Source of the DNA: Antarcticibacterium flavum
Lineage (GTDB): Bacteria; Bacteroidota; Bacteroidia; Flavobacteriales; Flavobacteriaceae
Length of the DNA: 64,000 bases
Direction of reading: 5' to 3'
Assembly: GCF_006159205.1 (NCBI RefSeq)
Contig: NZ_CP040812.1
Coordinates: forward strand, 248,001 to 312,000
Shown here: in pieces, positions 9,288 to 18,773 of the stretch
Numbering within the stretch: position 1 is the first letter of the stretch
Layout: each line of letters begins with the position of its first letter
Notes under the pieces: generated by a model
What the model was told of the DNA's origin: nothing
The model's database searches: none
What the model saw: the letters and a program-made list of their open reading frames with translations, nothing else
Program-made: the position numbers and the translations under genes

Positions 9288-12227
9288 ATGAAGAACTCTC
9301 TTAAAAAATTAGCAGAAGCAGTAGACGGGGAATTTCACGTAGATGACTTATATAAAAGCATTTATGCGACAGATGCTTCAGTATACCGGGAGAAACCTAT
9401 TGCCGTTTGCTTCCCAAAACATGTGCAGGACCTTAAAACCCTTATAGAATTTGCAGCACAGCATCAAATAGGCCTGATTCCACGTACAGCAGGTACTTCC
9501 CTGGCCGGGCAATGCGTTGGCAGCGGTATTGTTGTAGATGTTTCCAGGTACTTCAATAGAGTGCTTCATATAGATCCGGTACAAAGAATAGCTGTTGTGC
9601 AACCAGGGGTTATACGCGATGACCTAAACCGGCAACTGGCGCACCACGGCCTCTTCTTTGGCCCGAACACTTCGACTTCCAACCGGTGTATGATAGGAGG
9701 GATGGCAGGAAATAATTCCAGTGGTACTACTTCTATTAGATACGGTACCACCCGTGATAAGCTTATTTCCATGAAAACCTTATTGAGTGACGGCAGCGAA
9801 GTGAATTTTGGAGAAATGACTGCTGAAGAATTTATGCTTAAACGGGAACAGCAGGATCTGGAAGGAAATATTTACAGGCAGTTATTTGAAATTCTTTCCC
9901 CTGCTGAAGTGCAGCTGGAGATACTCGATAAGTTTCCAGATCCTGCCATACATCGAAGGAACACAGGTTATGCCGTTGATGAGATCATCACTACAAATAT
10001 TTTCAACCCTTCTGGCCCAGCTGTAAATATGTGCAGATTATTATCTGGGAGTGAAGGCACCCTGGCATTCACCACAGAGCTTACCCTGCAGCTCGATAAA
10101 CTCCCGCCGAAATATACGGCAATGGTAGCCGCTCATTTTACCACCATTGAAAGTTGTATGCTGGCAGTGGCTCCATCTATGGAAAGTCCTCTTTATACCT
10201 GCGAAATGATGGATAAAGTTATCCTGGACTGTACAAAACAAAATCTAATGTACAGGGAGAACAGGTTCTTCATTGAAGGGGACCCCAAAGCGATCCTTAT
10301 GCTGGAGTTACGGTCCGCCAGCCAGGAAGACCTGCAGGAACAGCTACAAGTGCTTTTAAAAAGGCTGGAAGGCACCGGCCTGGCCTATGCCTGCCCGGTG
10401 CTTATGGATGAACAAATAGATCTCGCTCTGGAGTTAAGAAAAGCAGGTTTAGGTCTTTTAGGAAATATGGTTGGAGACCGTAAAGCGGTTGCCTGTATAG
10501 AGGATACAGCTGTTGCACTACCAAATCTCGCCAATTATATTCTTGAATTCACAAAGATTATGGCCGGCTATGGACAGGATGCCGTTTACTATGCCCATGC
10601 AGGTGCCGGAGAACTACATCTAAGGCCAATTTTGGATCTGAAGAAAAAAGAGGACGTACTGCTTTTTCGAAAAATTACCGAAGATGTGGCCCAGCTGGTA
10701 AAGAAATATAGAGGATCCCTTAGCGGAGAGCATGGTGATGGCCGCCTGCGGGCAGAGTTCATAGAATTCATGATTGGCCCAAAGAATTACAGGCTTTTAA
10801 AGGAGGTGAAAAAAACCTTTGATCCGCACAATATTTTCAATCCGGGCAAGATAGTAGATGCAGCACCTATGGATACTTCTCTTAGGTATGCACCCGGAAG
10901 AATAGAACCTGCTATCACCACTTTAATGAATTTTGATGATTCTGAAGGGATACTGCGCCTGGCTGAAAAATGCAACGGAAGTGGGGACTGTCGTAAATCT
11001 GTTGAAGCCGGCGGTACCATGTGTCCCAGCTACCGGGCAACAAAGGATGAAAAGGATACCACACGGGCCAGGGCCAATGCCTTGAGAGAGTTCCTTACCA
11101 ACAGTGAGAAGCCCAATAAATTTGATCATGAAGAACTCAAAGAAGTACTTGATCTATGCATTAGTTGCAAAGGATGTAAAAGCGAATGTCCCTCCAATGT
11201 AGATATGGCAGCATTGAAGGCTGAGTTCCAGTACCAGTATCAAAAGGCTAACGGTAAGTCCTTGCGTAGCCGCGCCTTTGTTGGTAATGCGGGCATTAAC
11301 AGCCTTGCCTCAAATGCTCCCGAAGTAGCAAATTTCTTCTTCAGTAATATACTCACATCTACCCTGGCAAAAAAAGCTATGGGAATTGCCAGGGAACGTT
11401 CCCTTCCTTTGGTTTCAAAACAAAGTTTATCCAAATACCATAAAAAACACCGCCAACGGCTGGCGGTAAAGGAGCCTGTAAAAACGGTTTACCTTTTCAA
11501 TGATGAATTTACGAATTACCAAGATACTGCTATAGGGATTGATGCCCTGGAATTATTGTCAACCCTGGGATATCAGGTAAATATATTGCAGAACAAAGAA
11601 AGCGGGAGGAGCCATATTTCCAAAGGTTTCCTTGAGGAAGCAAAGGAACTCGCCAACAGGAACATTGAGCTTTTCAAGGATAAGATAACGGCAGAGACTC
11701 CTTTGATAGGCATAGAACCATCTGCCATCCTTGGATTTCGGGATGAATATTTACGCCTGGCCAATGACCTAACTGCTGCAGAGGATATATCCAGGAATAC
11801 CTTTCTCATAGAAGAATTCCTGAAGAAGGAAATGGCCCTTGGAAATATCATCCAGGATTCTTTTACTTCTGAAGAAAGAGAAGTGAAAATACATGTACAC
11901 TGTCATCAGAAAGCAATGTCAAATTCGGCAGTGACCTTTGATGTTCTTAATTTTCCGAAGAATTACAAGGTTAGACTTATATCTTCCGGCTGCTGTGGAA
12001 TGGCAGGTTCATTTGGTTATGAAGCCGAACATTATGAGGTAAGCATGAAAATTGGGGAGCAAAGCTTGTTTCCCGCAGTACGAAATACACCGCAAAATAC
12101 CATTGTGGCTGCCAACGGGACCAGCTGCAGGCACCAAATCCTTGATGGGACAGGGAGGACTGCCAAACATCCCGTTACGGTATTAAGGGAAGCACTGCAC
12201 TTCGAAAATGCTAAAGAGGACCAATAA
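9288..12227 (+). CDS. FAD-linked 2-hydroxyacid dehydrogenase fused to a Fe-S/CCG domain (GlcD-GlcF-like, YdiJ-like)
   Basis: This 979-residue protein combines three parts. A FAD-binding_4 domain spans about 35-240 (RTAGTSLAGQCVG, GNNSSGTTSI). A FAD-oxidase C-terminal domain runs to about 530, with SGEHGDGRLRAEF and FNPGKIV. An iron-sulfur part follows, with a first Cys set around CNGSGDC, a second CISCKGCKSECP, and a terminal CCG-type segment (HCHQKAMS, SSGCCGMAGSFGY). The layout matches YdiJ-type D-2-hydroxyglutarate/D-lactate dehydrogenases that pass electrons to quinones. The exact substrate cannot be decided from sequence. It is cytoplasmic, with no signal peptide. Confidence 0.88.
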   Translation: MKNSLKKLAEAVDGEFHVDDLYKSIYATDASVYREKPIAVCFPKHVQDLKTLIEFAAQHQIGLIPRTAGTSLAGQCVGSGIVVDVSRYFNRVLHIDPVQRIAVVQPGVIRDDLNRQLAHHGLFFGPNTSTSNRCMIGGMAGNNSSGTTSIRYGTTRDKLISMKTLLSDGSEVNFGEMTAEEFMLKREQQDLEGNIYRQLFEILSPAEVQLEILDKFPDPAIHRRNTGYAVDEIITTNIFNPSGPAVNMCRLLSGSEGTLAFTTELTLQLDKLPPKYTAMVAAHFTTIESCMLAVAPSMESPLYTCEMMDKVILDCTKQNLMYRENRFFIEGDPKAILMLELRSASQEDLQEQLQVLLKRLEGTGLAYACPVLMDEQIDLALELRKAGLGLLGNMVGDRKAVACIEDTAVALPNLANYILEFTKIMAGYGQDAVYYAHAGAGELHLRPILDLKKKEDVLLFRKITEDVAQLVKKYRGSLSGEHGDGRLRAEFIEFMIGPKNYRLLKEVKKTFDPHNIFNPGKIVDAAPMDTSLRYAPGRIEPAITTLMNFDDSEGILRLAEKCNGSGDCRKSVEAGGTMCPSYRATKDEKDTTRARANALREFLTNSEKPNKFDHEELKEVLDLCISCKGCKSECPSNVDMAALKAEFQYQYQKANGKSLRSRAFVGNAGINSLASNAPEVANFFFSNILTSTLAKKAMGIARERSLPLVSKQSLSKYHKKHRQRLAVKEPVKTVYLFNDEFTNYQDTAIGIDALELLSTLGYQVNILQNKESGRSHISKGFLEEAKELANRNIELFKDKITAETPLIGIEPSAILGFRDEYLRLANDLTAAEDISRNTFLIEEFLKKEMALGNIIQDSFTSEEREVKIHVHCHQKAMSNSAVTFDVLNFPKNYKVRLISSGCCGMAGSFGYEAEHYEVSMKIGEQSLFPAVRNTPQNTIVAANGTSCRHQILDGTGRTAKHPVTVLREALHFENAKEDQ

Positions 12228-12292
12228 ATACTACTGCTGAAGATCCTTCCCATAAAACCGGGAATAGATTTTCAAATATGTACGTAAAAAAT

Positions 12293-12300
12293 TACATTTG
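12293..12300 (+). promoter_or_regulatory. -7 box of aroC
   Basis: TACATTTG matches TAnnTTTG. Transcription would begin near 12307, which rules out the TTG at 12298 as the start codon and supports the ATG at 12316 with a very short leader. Confidence 0.6.
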
Positions 12301-12315
12301 TTCAAAATCAACTAT

Positions 12316-13380
12316 ATGGCCGGAAATTCCTTTGGGACGCTCTTTAAACTTACAACATTCGGGGAATCACACGGCACTGCCATTGGAGGTGTAATAGATG
12401 GCTGTCCTGCAGGGATTGAGCTGGACCTGGAAAGAGTACAGGAGGAGCTGGATAAACGCCGCCCGGGCCAGTCGGCAATCGTTACCCAACGCAAGGAACC
12501 CGATATGGTAGAATTCCTTTCTGGAATTTTTGAAGGTAAAAGTACCGGCACCCCAATTGGTTTCATAATCAGGAATTCAAATCAAAAATCAAAGGATTAT
12601 TCCCATATCAAAGATACCTACAGGCCTTCGCATGCAGATTATACCTATGATGAGAAATACGGGGTGAGGGATTATCGCGGCGGGGGACGATCTTCTGCCC
12701 GTGAGACCGCCTGCAGGGTAGTGGGTGGTGCAATTGCAAAGCAGGTGATCCCACAAATAGCCTTTACAACCTATACGGCTTCAGTGGGAAAGATAAGCCT
12801 GGAGAAAGGGCCGGAAGAACTGGATTTTAGTCTGATAGAATCTAATCCTGTAAGATGTCCAGATCCTGCTTCCGCAGAAAAAATGGAAGCTTATATCAGG
12901 GAAATTCGGGCAGAAGGAGACACAGTAGGAGGAACGGTGCAGTGTGTGATCAAAGATGTTCCTAAAGGCCTGGGAGAGCCGGTATTTGATAAATTACATG
13001 CCCAGCTTGGAAAGGCAATGCTCTCAATTAATGCCGTAAAAGGCTTTGAATTTGGAAGCGGTTTCGAGGGAACCAGGATGAAAGGAAGTGAACACAACGA
13101 CAAATTCAATCCAGATGGCAGTACCACGACCAATCTAAGCGGTGGCGTGCAGGGTGGGATCTCAAATGGAATGGATATTTACTTTCGGGTCGCATTTAAA
13201 CCGGTTGCAACTATAATGCAAAAACAAAATACTATAAACTCCAAAGGAGAGGAAGTGGAAATGCAGGGTAAAGGCAGGCACGATCCCTGTGTGGTGCCAA
13301 GAGCTGTTCCCATTGTGGAAGCCATGGCAGCCCTTGTAATTGCCGATTTCTTCCTGCTTAATAAAATATCAAAAATCTAA
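12316..13380 (+). CDS. aroC: Chorismate synthase
   Basis: This 354-residue enzyme converts 5-enolpyruvylshikimate-3-phosphate to chorismate with reduced FMN, the last common step of aromatic amino acid synthesis. Signature motifs are GESHG near the start, [14 protein letters not shown], and the R-rich [12 protein letters not shown]. The N-terminus [20 protein letters not shown] is the family start, so I place the start at 12316 and not at the upstream in-frame TTG. It is followed 18 bases later by the disrupted symporter gene. Confidence 0.95.
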   Translation: MAGNSFGTLFKLTTFGESHGTAIGGVIDGCPAGIELDLERVQEELDKRRPGQSAIVTQRKEPDMVEFLSGIFEGKSTGTPIGFIIRNSNQKSKDYSHIKDTYRPSHADYTYDEKYGVRDYRGGGRSSARETACRVVGGAIAKQVIPQIAFTTYTASVGKISLEKGPEELDFSLIESNPVRCPDPASAEKMEAYIREIRAEGDTVGGTVQCVIKDVPKGLGEPVFDKLHAQLGKAMLSINAVKGFEFGSGFEGTRMKGSEHNDKFNPDGSTTTNLSGGVQGGISNGMDIYFRVAFKPVATIMQKQNTINSKGEEVEMQGKGRHDPCVVPRAVPIVEAMAALVIADFFLLNKISKI

Positions 13381-13398
13381 AGTTGAAATATCTTTAAA

Positions 13399-14747
13399 AT
13401 GAAAAAATTAGCGCTGCACTGGCAGATATTACTGGGGATGGCCGCAGGGGTTATCTTTGCACTTCTACTTTCCAATTTTGACTGGGGGGCAGGTTTTATA
13501 AGTGACTGGATAAAACCTTTTGGAAACATCTTTATAAATGCCCTTAAATTGATCGCAGTGCCGCTTATATTGGCTTCTTTGGTTAAAGGGATCTCAGACC
13601 TTAAGGATATTTCGAAGCTTTCCAAAATGGGAACCCGTACCATTGTAACATACATTCTTACAACGGTAGTGGCAGTTTCCATAGGATTGGGAATGGTAAA
13701 TTTAATTCAACCGGGGGCACCATTACAGATGAGACCCGGGAAGACCTGCTTACAAGTTACGCGGGGGATGCCTCTACCAGGATAGAAGATGCGGCAAGAC
13801 AAAAGGAGTCGGGGCCATTGCAGGCCCTGGAAGATATTGTCCCTTCCAACATTTTTGCAGCTGCAAGTGATAATGGAAATATGCTGCAGGTAATTTTCTT
13901 TGCCATATTTTTTGGACTTGGGCTTATCCTTATTCCCGAAAAATCTGCCAAACCGGTAAAAGACTTTTTTGATGGATTTAATGATGTGATCCTTAAGTTG
14001 ATAGACCTTATCATGTTAACTGCTCCTTACGGTGTTTTCGCCCTGTTGGCAGCCCTTGTTGTGGAGTCACCCAGCACAGATCTTTTTGCCGCCCTTGGAA
14101 TGTACGGCCTTACCGTTTTAATTGGACTTGCCTTAATGATAGGGTTCTATGTGATGCTGGTTTGGATCTTTACAAAAAATACCCCTGCATTTTTCATCAA
14201 TGGGATCGCCCCTGCACAGTTACTTGGTTTTTCCACAAGTTCAAGTGCTGCGACTTTACCGGTGACAATGGAAAGGGTAGAGGAGCATATGGGTGTACAT
14301 AAAGAGGTAGCGAGTTTTGTACTGCCAATTGGTGCCACAATTAACATGGATGGTACGAGTCTTTACCAGGCTGTGGCAGCTGTATTTATTGCGCAGGCCT
14401 TTGGAATGGATCTTTCTTTTGGCGCCCAGCTTGGGATCATTGCCACGGCGACGCTGGCCTCTATAGGATCTGCCGCAGTACCGGGAGCAGGGATGGTAAT
14501 GCTGGTTATCGTACTTGCCCAGGCAGGGATACCTGAAGCAGGACTCGCATTGATCTTCGCTGTAGACCGGCCACTGGATATGTGCAGGACCATGGTAAAC
14601 ATTACCGGCGATGCCGCGGTGTCCATGCTTGTGGCAAAATCTGTAGATAAACTAGGCCCTCCAAATGTGGTGGAATGGGATGATAACTATCCTGCCGGAA
14701 AAGAAAAGGAGCCGGAAAAAGTCAAAGAATCTAGTCGAGAAATTTAG
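13399..14747 (+). pseudogene. Dicarboxylate/amino acid:cation symporter (DAACS family), frameshifted
   Basis: Two adjacent frames together give a complete sodium/dicarboxylate or glutamate symporter (SDF family). The first covers 13399-13785 and opens MKKLALHWQILLG. The second reads through to 14747 with the hallmark serine-rich loop GFSTSSSAATLP and the NMDGTSLYQ motif. The break lies at a run of five G (13713-13717): a sixth G would give PGGTIT and restore a continuous frame. After that point frame 3 reads ITDETREDLL without a stop. The intact protein would be about 449 residues, a usual length. Either a sequencing error or a recent single-base loss explains it. Substrate is unknown. Confidence 0.85.
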
Positions 14748-15153
14748 CTTTAAGTTCGGGAGTGGGGATCATACAATTGTCCTTTTTCCCGAACCATTTA
14801 TACCTGTTTTTCGCAACCAGGTTGTAGATGCTGTCCCTAAAACCTTCAGGCAGGACAGAAAAATAGCTTAAAAACGAATATCCTCCAGAGAGATCTTTGG
14901 AAACCTCCAGGGCCGCGGTAGATCTTTGGTAATATGCCACCCCCGGCTCAATGAGCAAAAATGAATTCATAGCTTCCTCCACATCTATTCCTCTTTCAGC
15001 CGTTAGCTGCTGGCCAATCTCACTTTGAAGAGAGGCAAACAGGAAGATATCCTTTTTATCCCGCTCTATGATAAAATTTACCGCGTTGTTGCATAGGTTA
15101 CAAACCCCGTCAAAGAGGATGATCTTCTTACCTTTTGGAATTCTTTCAGTCAT
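14731..15153 (-). CDS. Thiol-disulfide oxidoreductase, DCC family (DUF393)
   Basis: This 140-residue protein carries the family signature DGVCNLCN near residue 15, with a CxxC pair (CNLC) of thioredoxin-like type. It has no signal peptide or clear membrane segment. DCC proteins are predicted redox enzymes, but their substrates are not established. Its 3' end overlaps the convergent symporter gene by 17 bases. Confidence 0.85.
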   Translation of the reverse strand: MTERIPKGKKIILFDGVCNLCNNAVNFIIERDKKDIFLFASLQSEIGQQLTAERGIDVEEAMNSFLLIEPGVAYYQRSTAALEVSKDLSGGYSFLSYFSVLPEGFRDSIYNLVAKNRYKWFGKKDNCMIPTPELKAKFLD

Positions 15154-15211
15154 AATTATAAGTAGCTATTGATTTGCGCAGGAATGCTATGAGCTAATAA
15201 CTGCAGCTTAA

Positions 15212-17395
15212 TTATTTTTTCTTTGCCTGTACAAGTTCCAACTGGTCCAGGGAAACACTGGTGGTAAACATTCCATAATTCACTGTGGCCTTACCTTTTT
15301 CAATGGTGTCTATAGATCCCACGGCTTTTCCGTTTTCCAGTCTAACCCTGTCGCCAACTTTAAGAATGGCTTTTGGTTTGTTCGCCTCTTTTTGTTTTTC
15401 AACCTCTACCTTCTTTTTCTCTTCCTTCTTACGCTGTCTTATTTCCTCTACCTTTTTTTCAGCTTCCTGCAGCACCTTTTTCTCCTTCGCCTTTTTTACC
15501 TGTTTCTCTTTGGATGTTTCTTTCTTACGCTTTGAATTCTCTATCTCCACGATCTTCAGGAATTCTCCAAGGAGTTCCTTTTTCTTTTTATTGCTGAAAT
15601 ATTTCTCGCTAAGGTCATTTATCTTTTGCCCCAGGTAGATCAAACGTTGATTGCTGTCATAAAGCTCCTGGTAGCTCTCCAGCTTTTGCTGTACCCTGGA
15701 ATTGATCTCCTCCAGCCTGTCCTTTTCTTTTGCGGCGTTAAGCTCTTTTGTCTTCAGGGAATCTGTTGTTTTCTGAAGTTTACTGCGCTCCTTTTGGAGA
15801 TTGGCTATACTCTTATCAAATCTTATTTTTCCACGTTCCACCTTCTTTTTGGACCTGTTTATAAGGCTGTATGGAATGCCATTCTTTTGGGCTACCTCAA
15901 AGGTGAATGAACTTCCTGCTTCCCCAAGCTGCAGCCGGAATAACGGCTCCAGCGTGCGGGAGTCAAACATCATATTGGCATTGGTCATATTAGGCAGCTC
16001 GTTTGCCAGCATCTTCAAATTGGTGTAGTGAGTGGTTAGGATACCGAAAGATTCCCGTTCATAAAAAACCTCCAGAAAAGTTTCAGCCAGGGCACCTCCC
16101 AATTCAGGATCACTACCTGTTCCAAATTCATCTATAAGGAAGAGGGTCTTGTCATCACACTTCCGCAGGAAATAATTCATATTCTTAAGCCTGTAGCTAT
16201 AAGTACTAAGATGATTCTCTATGGACTGGTTATCGCCAATATCGGTTAGGATCCGGGTAAACAGGCACATCCGGCTGTATTCATGCACCGGGAGGAGGAT
16301 CCCACTTTGCAGCATTACCTGCAGCAGGCCAACCGTCTTAAGGGTGATGCTCTTTCCGCCGGCATTGGGCCCGGAGATCACAATGATCCTGTTATCTTTT
16401 TTTAGCTCGATACTTTGAGGGAAGGTTTTTTCTCCTTTTCGATTATTGGATCTTAGCAGGATAGGGTGGTAGGCATCCTTTAAGTGCAATTCCCTGTCCT
16501 TAGTGATCTTTGGCAGCAAACCGTTGATCTCACGGGCATATTTTGCCTTGGCAGAGATCACATCTATCTCACTAAGTAACTCCTGGTAATCCTGGAGTAA
16601 CTCCCGGTAGGGTCGTATGAAATTGGTAAGTTCCTTTAGGATCCTGTTTATTTCTTCCTTTTCTTCATATTCGAGGTTGTTCAGCTCCCGGGTATGCATC
16701 ATAGTGGCTTCCGGCTGTATATAAACTATGCTGCCCGTTTTGGAATTTCCAAGAATGCTTCCCTTTACTTTTTTCCTGTGCATCGCCGAGACTGCCAGGA
16801 CACGCACATTCTCTACCACACTTTCCCTTATCTCGTCCAGATAACCGTATTGGTTATAACGGGAAAGGGCAGCTGTAAAACTGGAATTGATCTTTCCTTT
16901 AACCGCATTCATTGCCCGGCGGGTTTGTTGTAGCAGAGGAGAGGCTTCATCTTTTATTTCTCCAAACCGGTTAATTATTTCGCCTGTTTTATCTGTGATA
17001 GCTTTGGTATATTCTACCTCTGCTGTTGTCTCGTGAAGCGCAGGGTATAATTCACTGAATTTATTGAAGAATTTTATCTGGGTATTTGCTGTATTTGATA
17101 TTGCAGCTATTTTCCTGAAGCTTGCAAGTTCTAAAACCACTTCTTCTATCCCCAGCATTTTTATCTCCCTGTCTATGCTATCAAATCCATGATTGGGGAT
17201 GGCACTGTCCTGCTGCCATGATTTCACATATTCATTTGTTTGGTTTAAACCAAACATGGTCTTTTTCCCAGTGGAATAGGGGGTGATATTCAATGCCTTT
17301 TCATTTCCCAGGGAGGTAATGCAAAACTGGCTAATTTGTTCACATACCGTAGGAAATTCAAGATCAATAAGGGTTTTCTCAGCAATTTTAATCAT
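15212..17395 (-). CDS. MutS2-like ATPase lacking the Smr nuclease domain
   Basis: This 727-residue MutS-family protein has core and lever helices (about 1-300) and a Walker A motif GPNAGGKS near residue 340. A Walker B follows (LFLIDEFGTGSDPE). A long Lys/Glu-rich coiled coil (about 515-665) precedes a KOW-like module (VGDRVRLENG) at the C-terminus. Bacterial MutS2 normally continues for about 80 more residues with an Smr domain (LDLRG). Here the protein stops after the KOW-like part, so nuclease activity is doubtful. MutS2 proteins act on recombination intermediates or collided ribosomes, not in classic mismatch repair. It is transcribed divergently from ung. Confidence 0.85.
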   Translation of the reverse strand: MIKIAEKTLIDLEFPTVCEQISQFCITSLGNEKALNITPYSTGKKTMFGLNQTNEYVKSWQQDSAIPNHGFDSIDREIKMLGIEEVVLELASFRKIAAISNTANTQIKFFNKFSELYPALHETTAEVEYTKAITDKTGEIINRFGEIKDEASPLLQQTRRAMNAVKGKINSSFTAALSRYNQYGYLDEIRESVVENVRVLAVSAMHRKKVKGSILGNSKTGSIVYIQPEATMMHTRELNNLEYEEKEEINRILKELTNFIRPYRELLQDYQELLSEIDVISAKAKYAREINGLLPKITKDRELHLKDAYHPILLRSNNRKGEKTFPQSIELKKDNRIIVISGPNAGGKSITLKTVGLLQVMLQSGILLPVHEYSRMCLFTRILTDIGDNQSIENHLSTYSYRLKNMNYFLRKCDDKTLFLIDEFGTGSDPELGGALAETFLEVFYERESFGILTTHYTNLKMLANELPNMTNANMMFDSRTLEPLFRLQLGEAGSSFTFEVAQKNGIPYSLINRSKKKVERGKIRFDKSIANLQKERSKLQKTTDSLKTKELNAAKEKDRLEEINSRVQQKLESYQELYDSNQRLIYLGQKINDLSEKYFSNKKKKELLGEFLKIVEIENSKRKKETSKEKQVKKAKEKKVLQEAEKKVEEIRQRKKEEKKKVEVEKQKEANKPKAILKVGDRVRLENGKAVGSIDTIEKGKATVNYGMFTTSVSLDQLELVQAKKK

Positions 17396-17408
17396 AGTAT
17401 TTTTTCCC

Positions 17409-17416
17409 TAATTTTG
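17409..17416 (+). promoter_or_regulatory. -7 box of ung
   Basis: TAATTTTG matches TAnnTTTG and lies 27 bases before the ung ATG. Confidence 0.5.
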
Positions 17417-17424
17417 GGGTGCTG

Positions 17425-17432
17425 CAAATTTA
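17425..17432 (-). promoter_or_regulatory. -7 box of the mutS2-like gene
   Basis: On the minus strand this reads TAAATTTG. It lies 8 bases from the oppositely oriented ung box, so the two promoters overlap back to back and may compete for polymerase. Confidence 0.5.
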
Positions 17433-17443
17433 CTTAAATTATA

Positions 17444-18109
17444 ATGAAGGTCAACATACACCCCAGCTGGATTAACGAACTTGAAACCGAATTCAAGAAA
17501 CCATACTTCAAAGACCTTATAGAATTCGTAAAGGAGGAGTATGATCAAAATACCTGTTTCCCGGATAGCGATAATATCTTTGAAGCCTTTAACCGGGCAA
17601 CTTTTGATAGGGTTAAGGTGGTTATCCTGGGCCAGGATCCCTATCACGGCCCTGGCCAGGCACATGGTTTGTGTTTTTCAGTACTTCCAAATGCAAAGCT
17701 TCCTCCTTCCTTAAAGAATATCTATAAAGAATTAGAAACAGACTTAGGGAAACCAATACCTGCAACGGGCAACCTTGAACATTGGGCAAACCAAGGGGTG
17801 CTTATGCTCAATGCTATTCTAACGGTTCGGGCTCATGAAGCAGGTTCTCATACAAAAAAGGGCTGGGAAGAATTCACAGACAAGGTTATCGAGATCATTT
17901 CAGCAAAAAAAGAAAATGTGGTTTTTTTATTATGGGGAGGCCCTGCAAAAAAGAAAGGAGCCAAAATTGACCCCTCTAAACATCTCATTCTTACCAGCGG
18001 GCATCCTTCTCCTTTAAGCGCCATAAGGGGGTATTGGTTTGGCAACAGGCACTTTTCCATCACCAATAATTACCTTGTTGAGAACGGTAAGGAACCTATA
18101 GACTGGTAA
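17444..18109 (+). CDS. ung: Uracil-DNA glycosylase, family 1
   Basis: This 221-residue enzyme removes uracil from DNA. The water-activating motif GQDPYHGPGQAHG with catalytic Asp is at about residues 64-76, and the leucine-loop motif HPSPLSA with catalytic His is near 187. Length is normal. Its stop codon abuts the stop of the convergent outer-membrane gene with no gap. It diverges from the mutS2-like gene through overlapping promoters, so two DNA-maintenance genes share one control region. Confidence 0.95.
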   Translation: MKVNIHPSWINELETEFKKPYFKDLIEFVKEEYDQNTCFPDSDNIFEAFNRATFDRVKVVILGQDPYHGPGQAHGLCFSVLPNAKLPPSLKNIYKELETDLGKPIPATGNLEHWANQGVLMLNAILTVRAHEAGSHTKKGWEEFTDKVIEIISAKKENVVFLLWGGPAKKKGAKIDPSKHLILTSGHPSPLSAIRGYWFGNRHFSITNNYLVENGKEPIDW

Positions 18110-18682
18110 TTAAAACCTGAAGCCCAGGTTTACATTGAATTGCCCAATGATAGTAGGCGAATTGTTACTAAAAAGATTACGACCAATCCCTGTACTAAGG
18201 TCCAGAAAAAACCCCTGCCTGGAGACAAATTTACCTCCAAGGCCAAAACCCAGGGCGAAATCTGTATAATCTTCGGTTTCATATTCATACCAGCCATCTG
18301 GTTGCAGCACATCCTTCTCATATTCTCCCGATGATATCATCGCCAGGCCGTTAACGTAGAAACCCCAGGCGGTACGTTCCCCAAAAAAGTATTTATATTT
18401 TCCGGTGAGCGAAAAATCCTTGGAATAAGCATCTGCGGCGTCTTCGCTTTCCCTGTCAAGGGCCAGGATAAAAGCCTCTACTGCCCAACTGCTGTTAGGG
18501 GTAATAATTCGTTCGTAGGCAACATCCAAAGCACCAAATGCAACAAGATTTAAAGCTCCAATGCTTAATTCATTTTTACCGGTTTCTCTATTGGAAATAG
18601 CGTCCTGGTCATTTTGGACCTCCTGGGAAAAAGCTGTAACAATGAAAAAAGAAAGGGCAAGAGTAGTAATTAGTTTCTTCAT
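18110..18682 (-). CDS. Hypothetical outer-membrane beta-barrel protein
   Basis: This 190-residue protein has a signal peptide (MKKLITTLALSFFIVTAFS). The mature part is rich in aromatic and glycine residues in alternating pattern and ends NVNLGFRF, a typical barrel-terminal strand. It resembles small flavobacterial porin-like barrels of unknown function. Confidence 0.7.
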   Translation of the reverse strand: MKKLITTLALSFFIVTAFSQEVQNDQDAISNRETGKNELSIGALNLVAFGALDVAYERIITPNSSWAVEAFILALDRESEDAADAYSKDFSLTGKYKYFFGERTAWGFYVNGLAMISSGEYEKDVLQPDGWYEYETEDYTDFALGFGLGGKFVSRQGFFLDLSTGIGRNLFSNNSPTIIGQFNVNLGFRF

Positions 18683-18773
18683 TTATAGATGTAGTTTATG
18701 TTTGATTGATGAATTTTTAATGTAAAGAGCAAAAACCCTTTTGATTTTTATGATCACCCAATTTTCCTGAGTT

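Noticed and set aside
12298..12315. Upstream TTG start for chorismate synthase
   Set aside because: It overlaps the -7 box TACATTTG and the family N-terminus begins at the later ATG.
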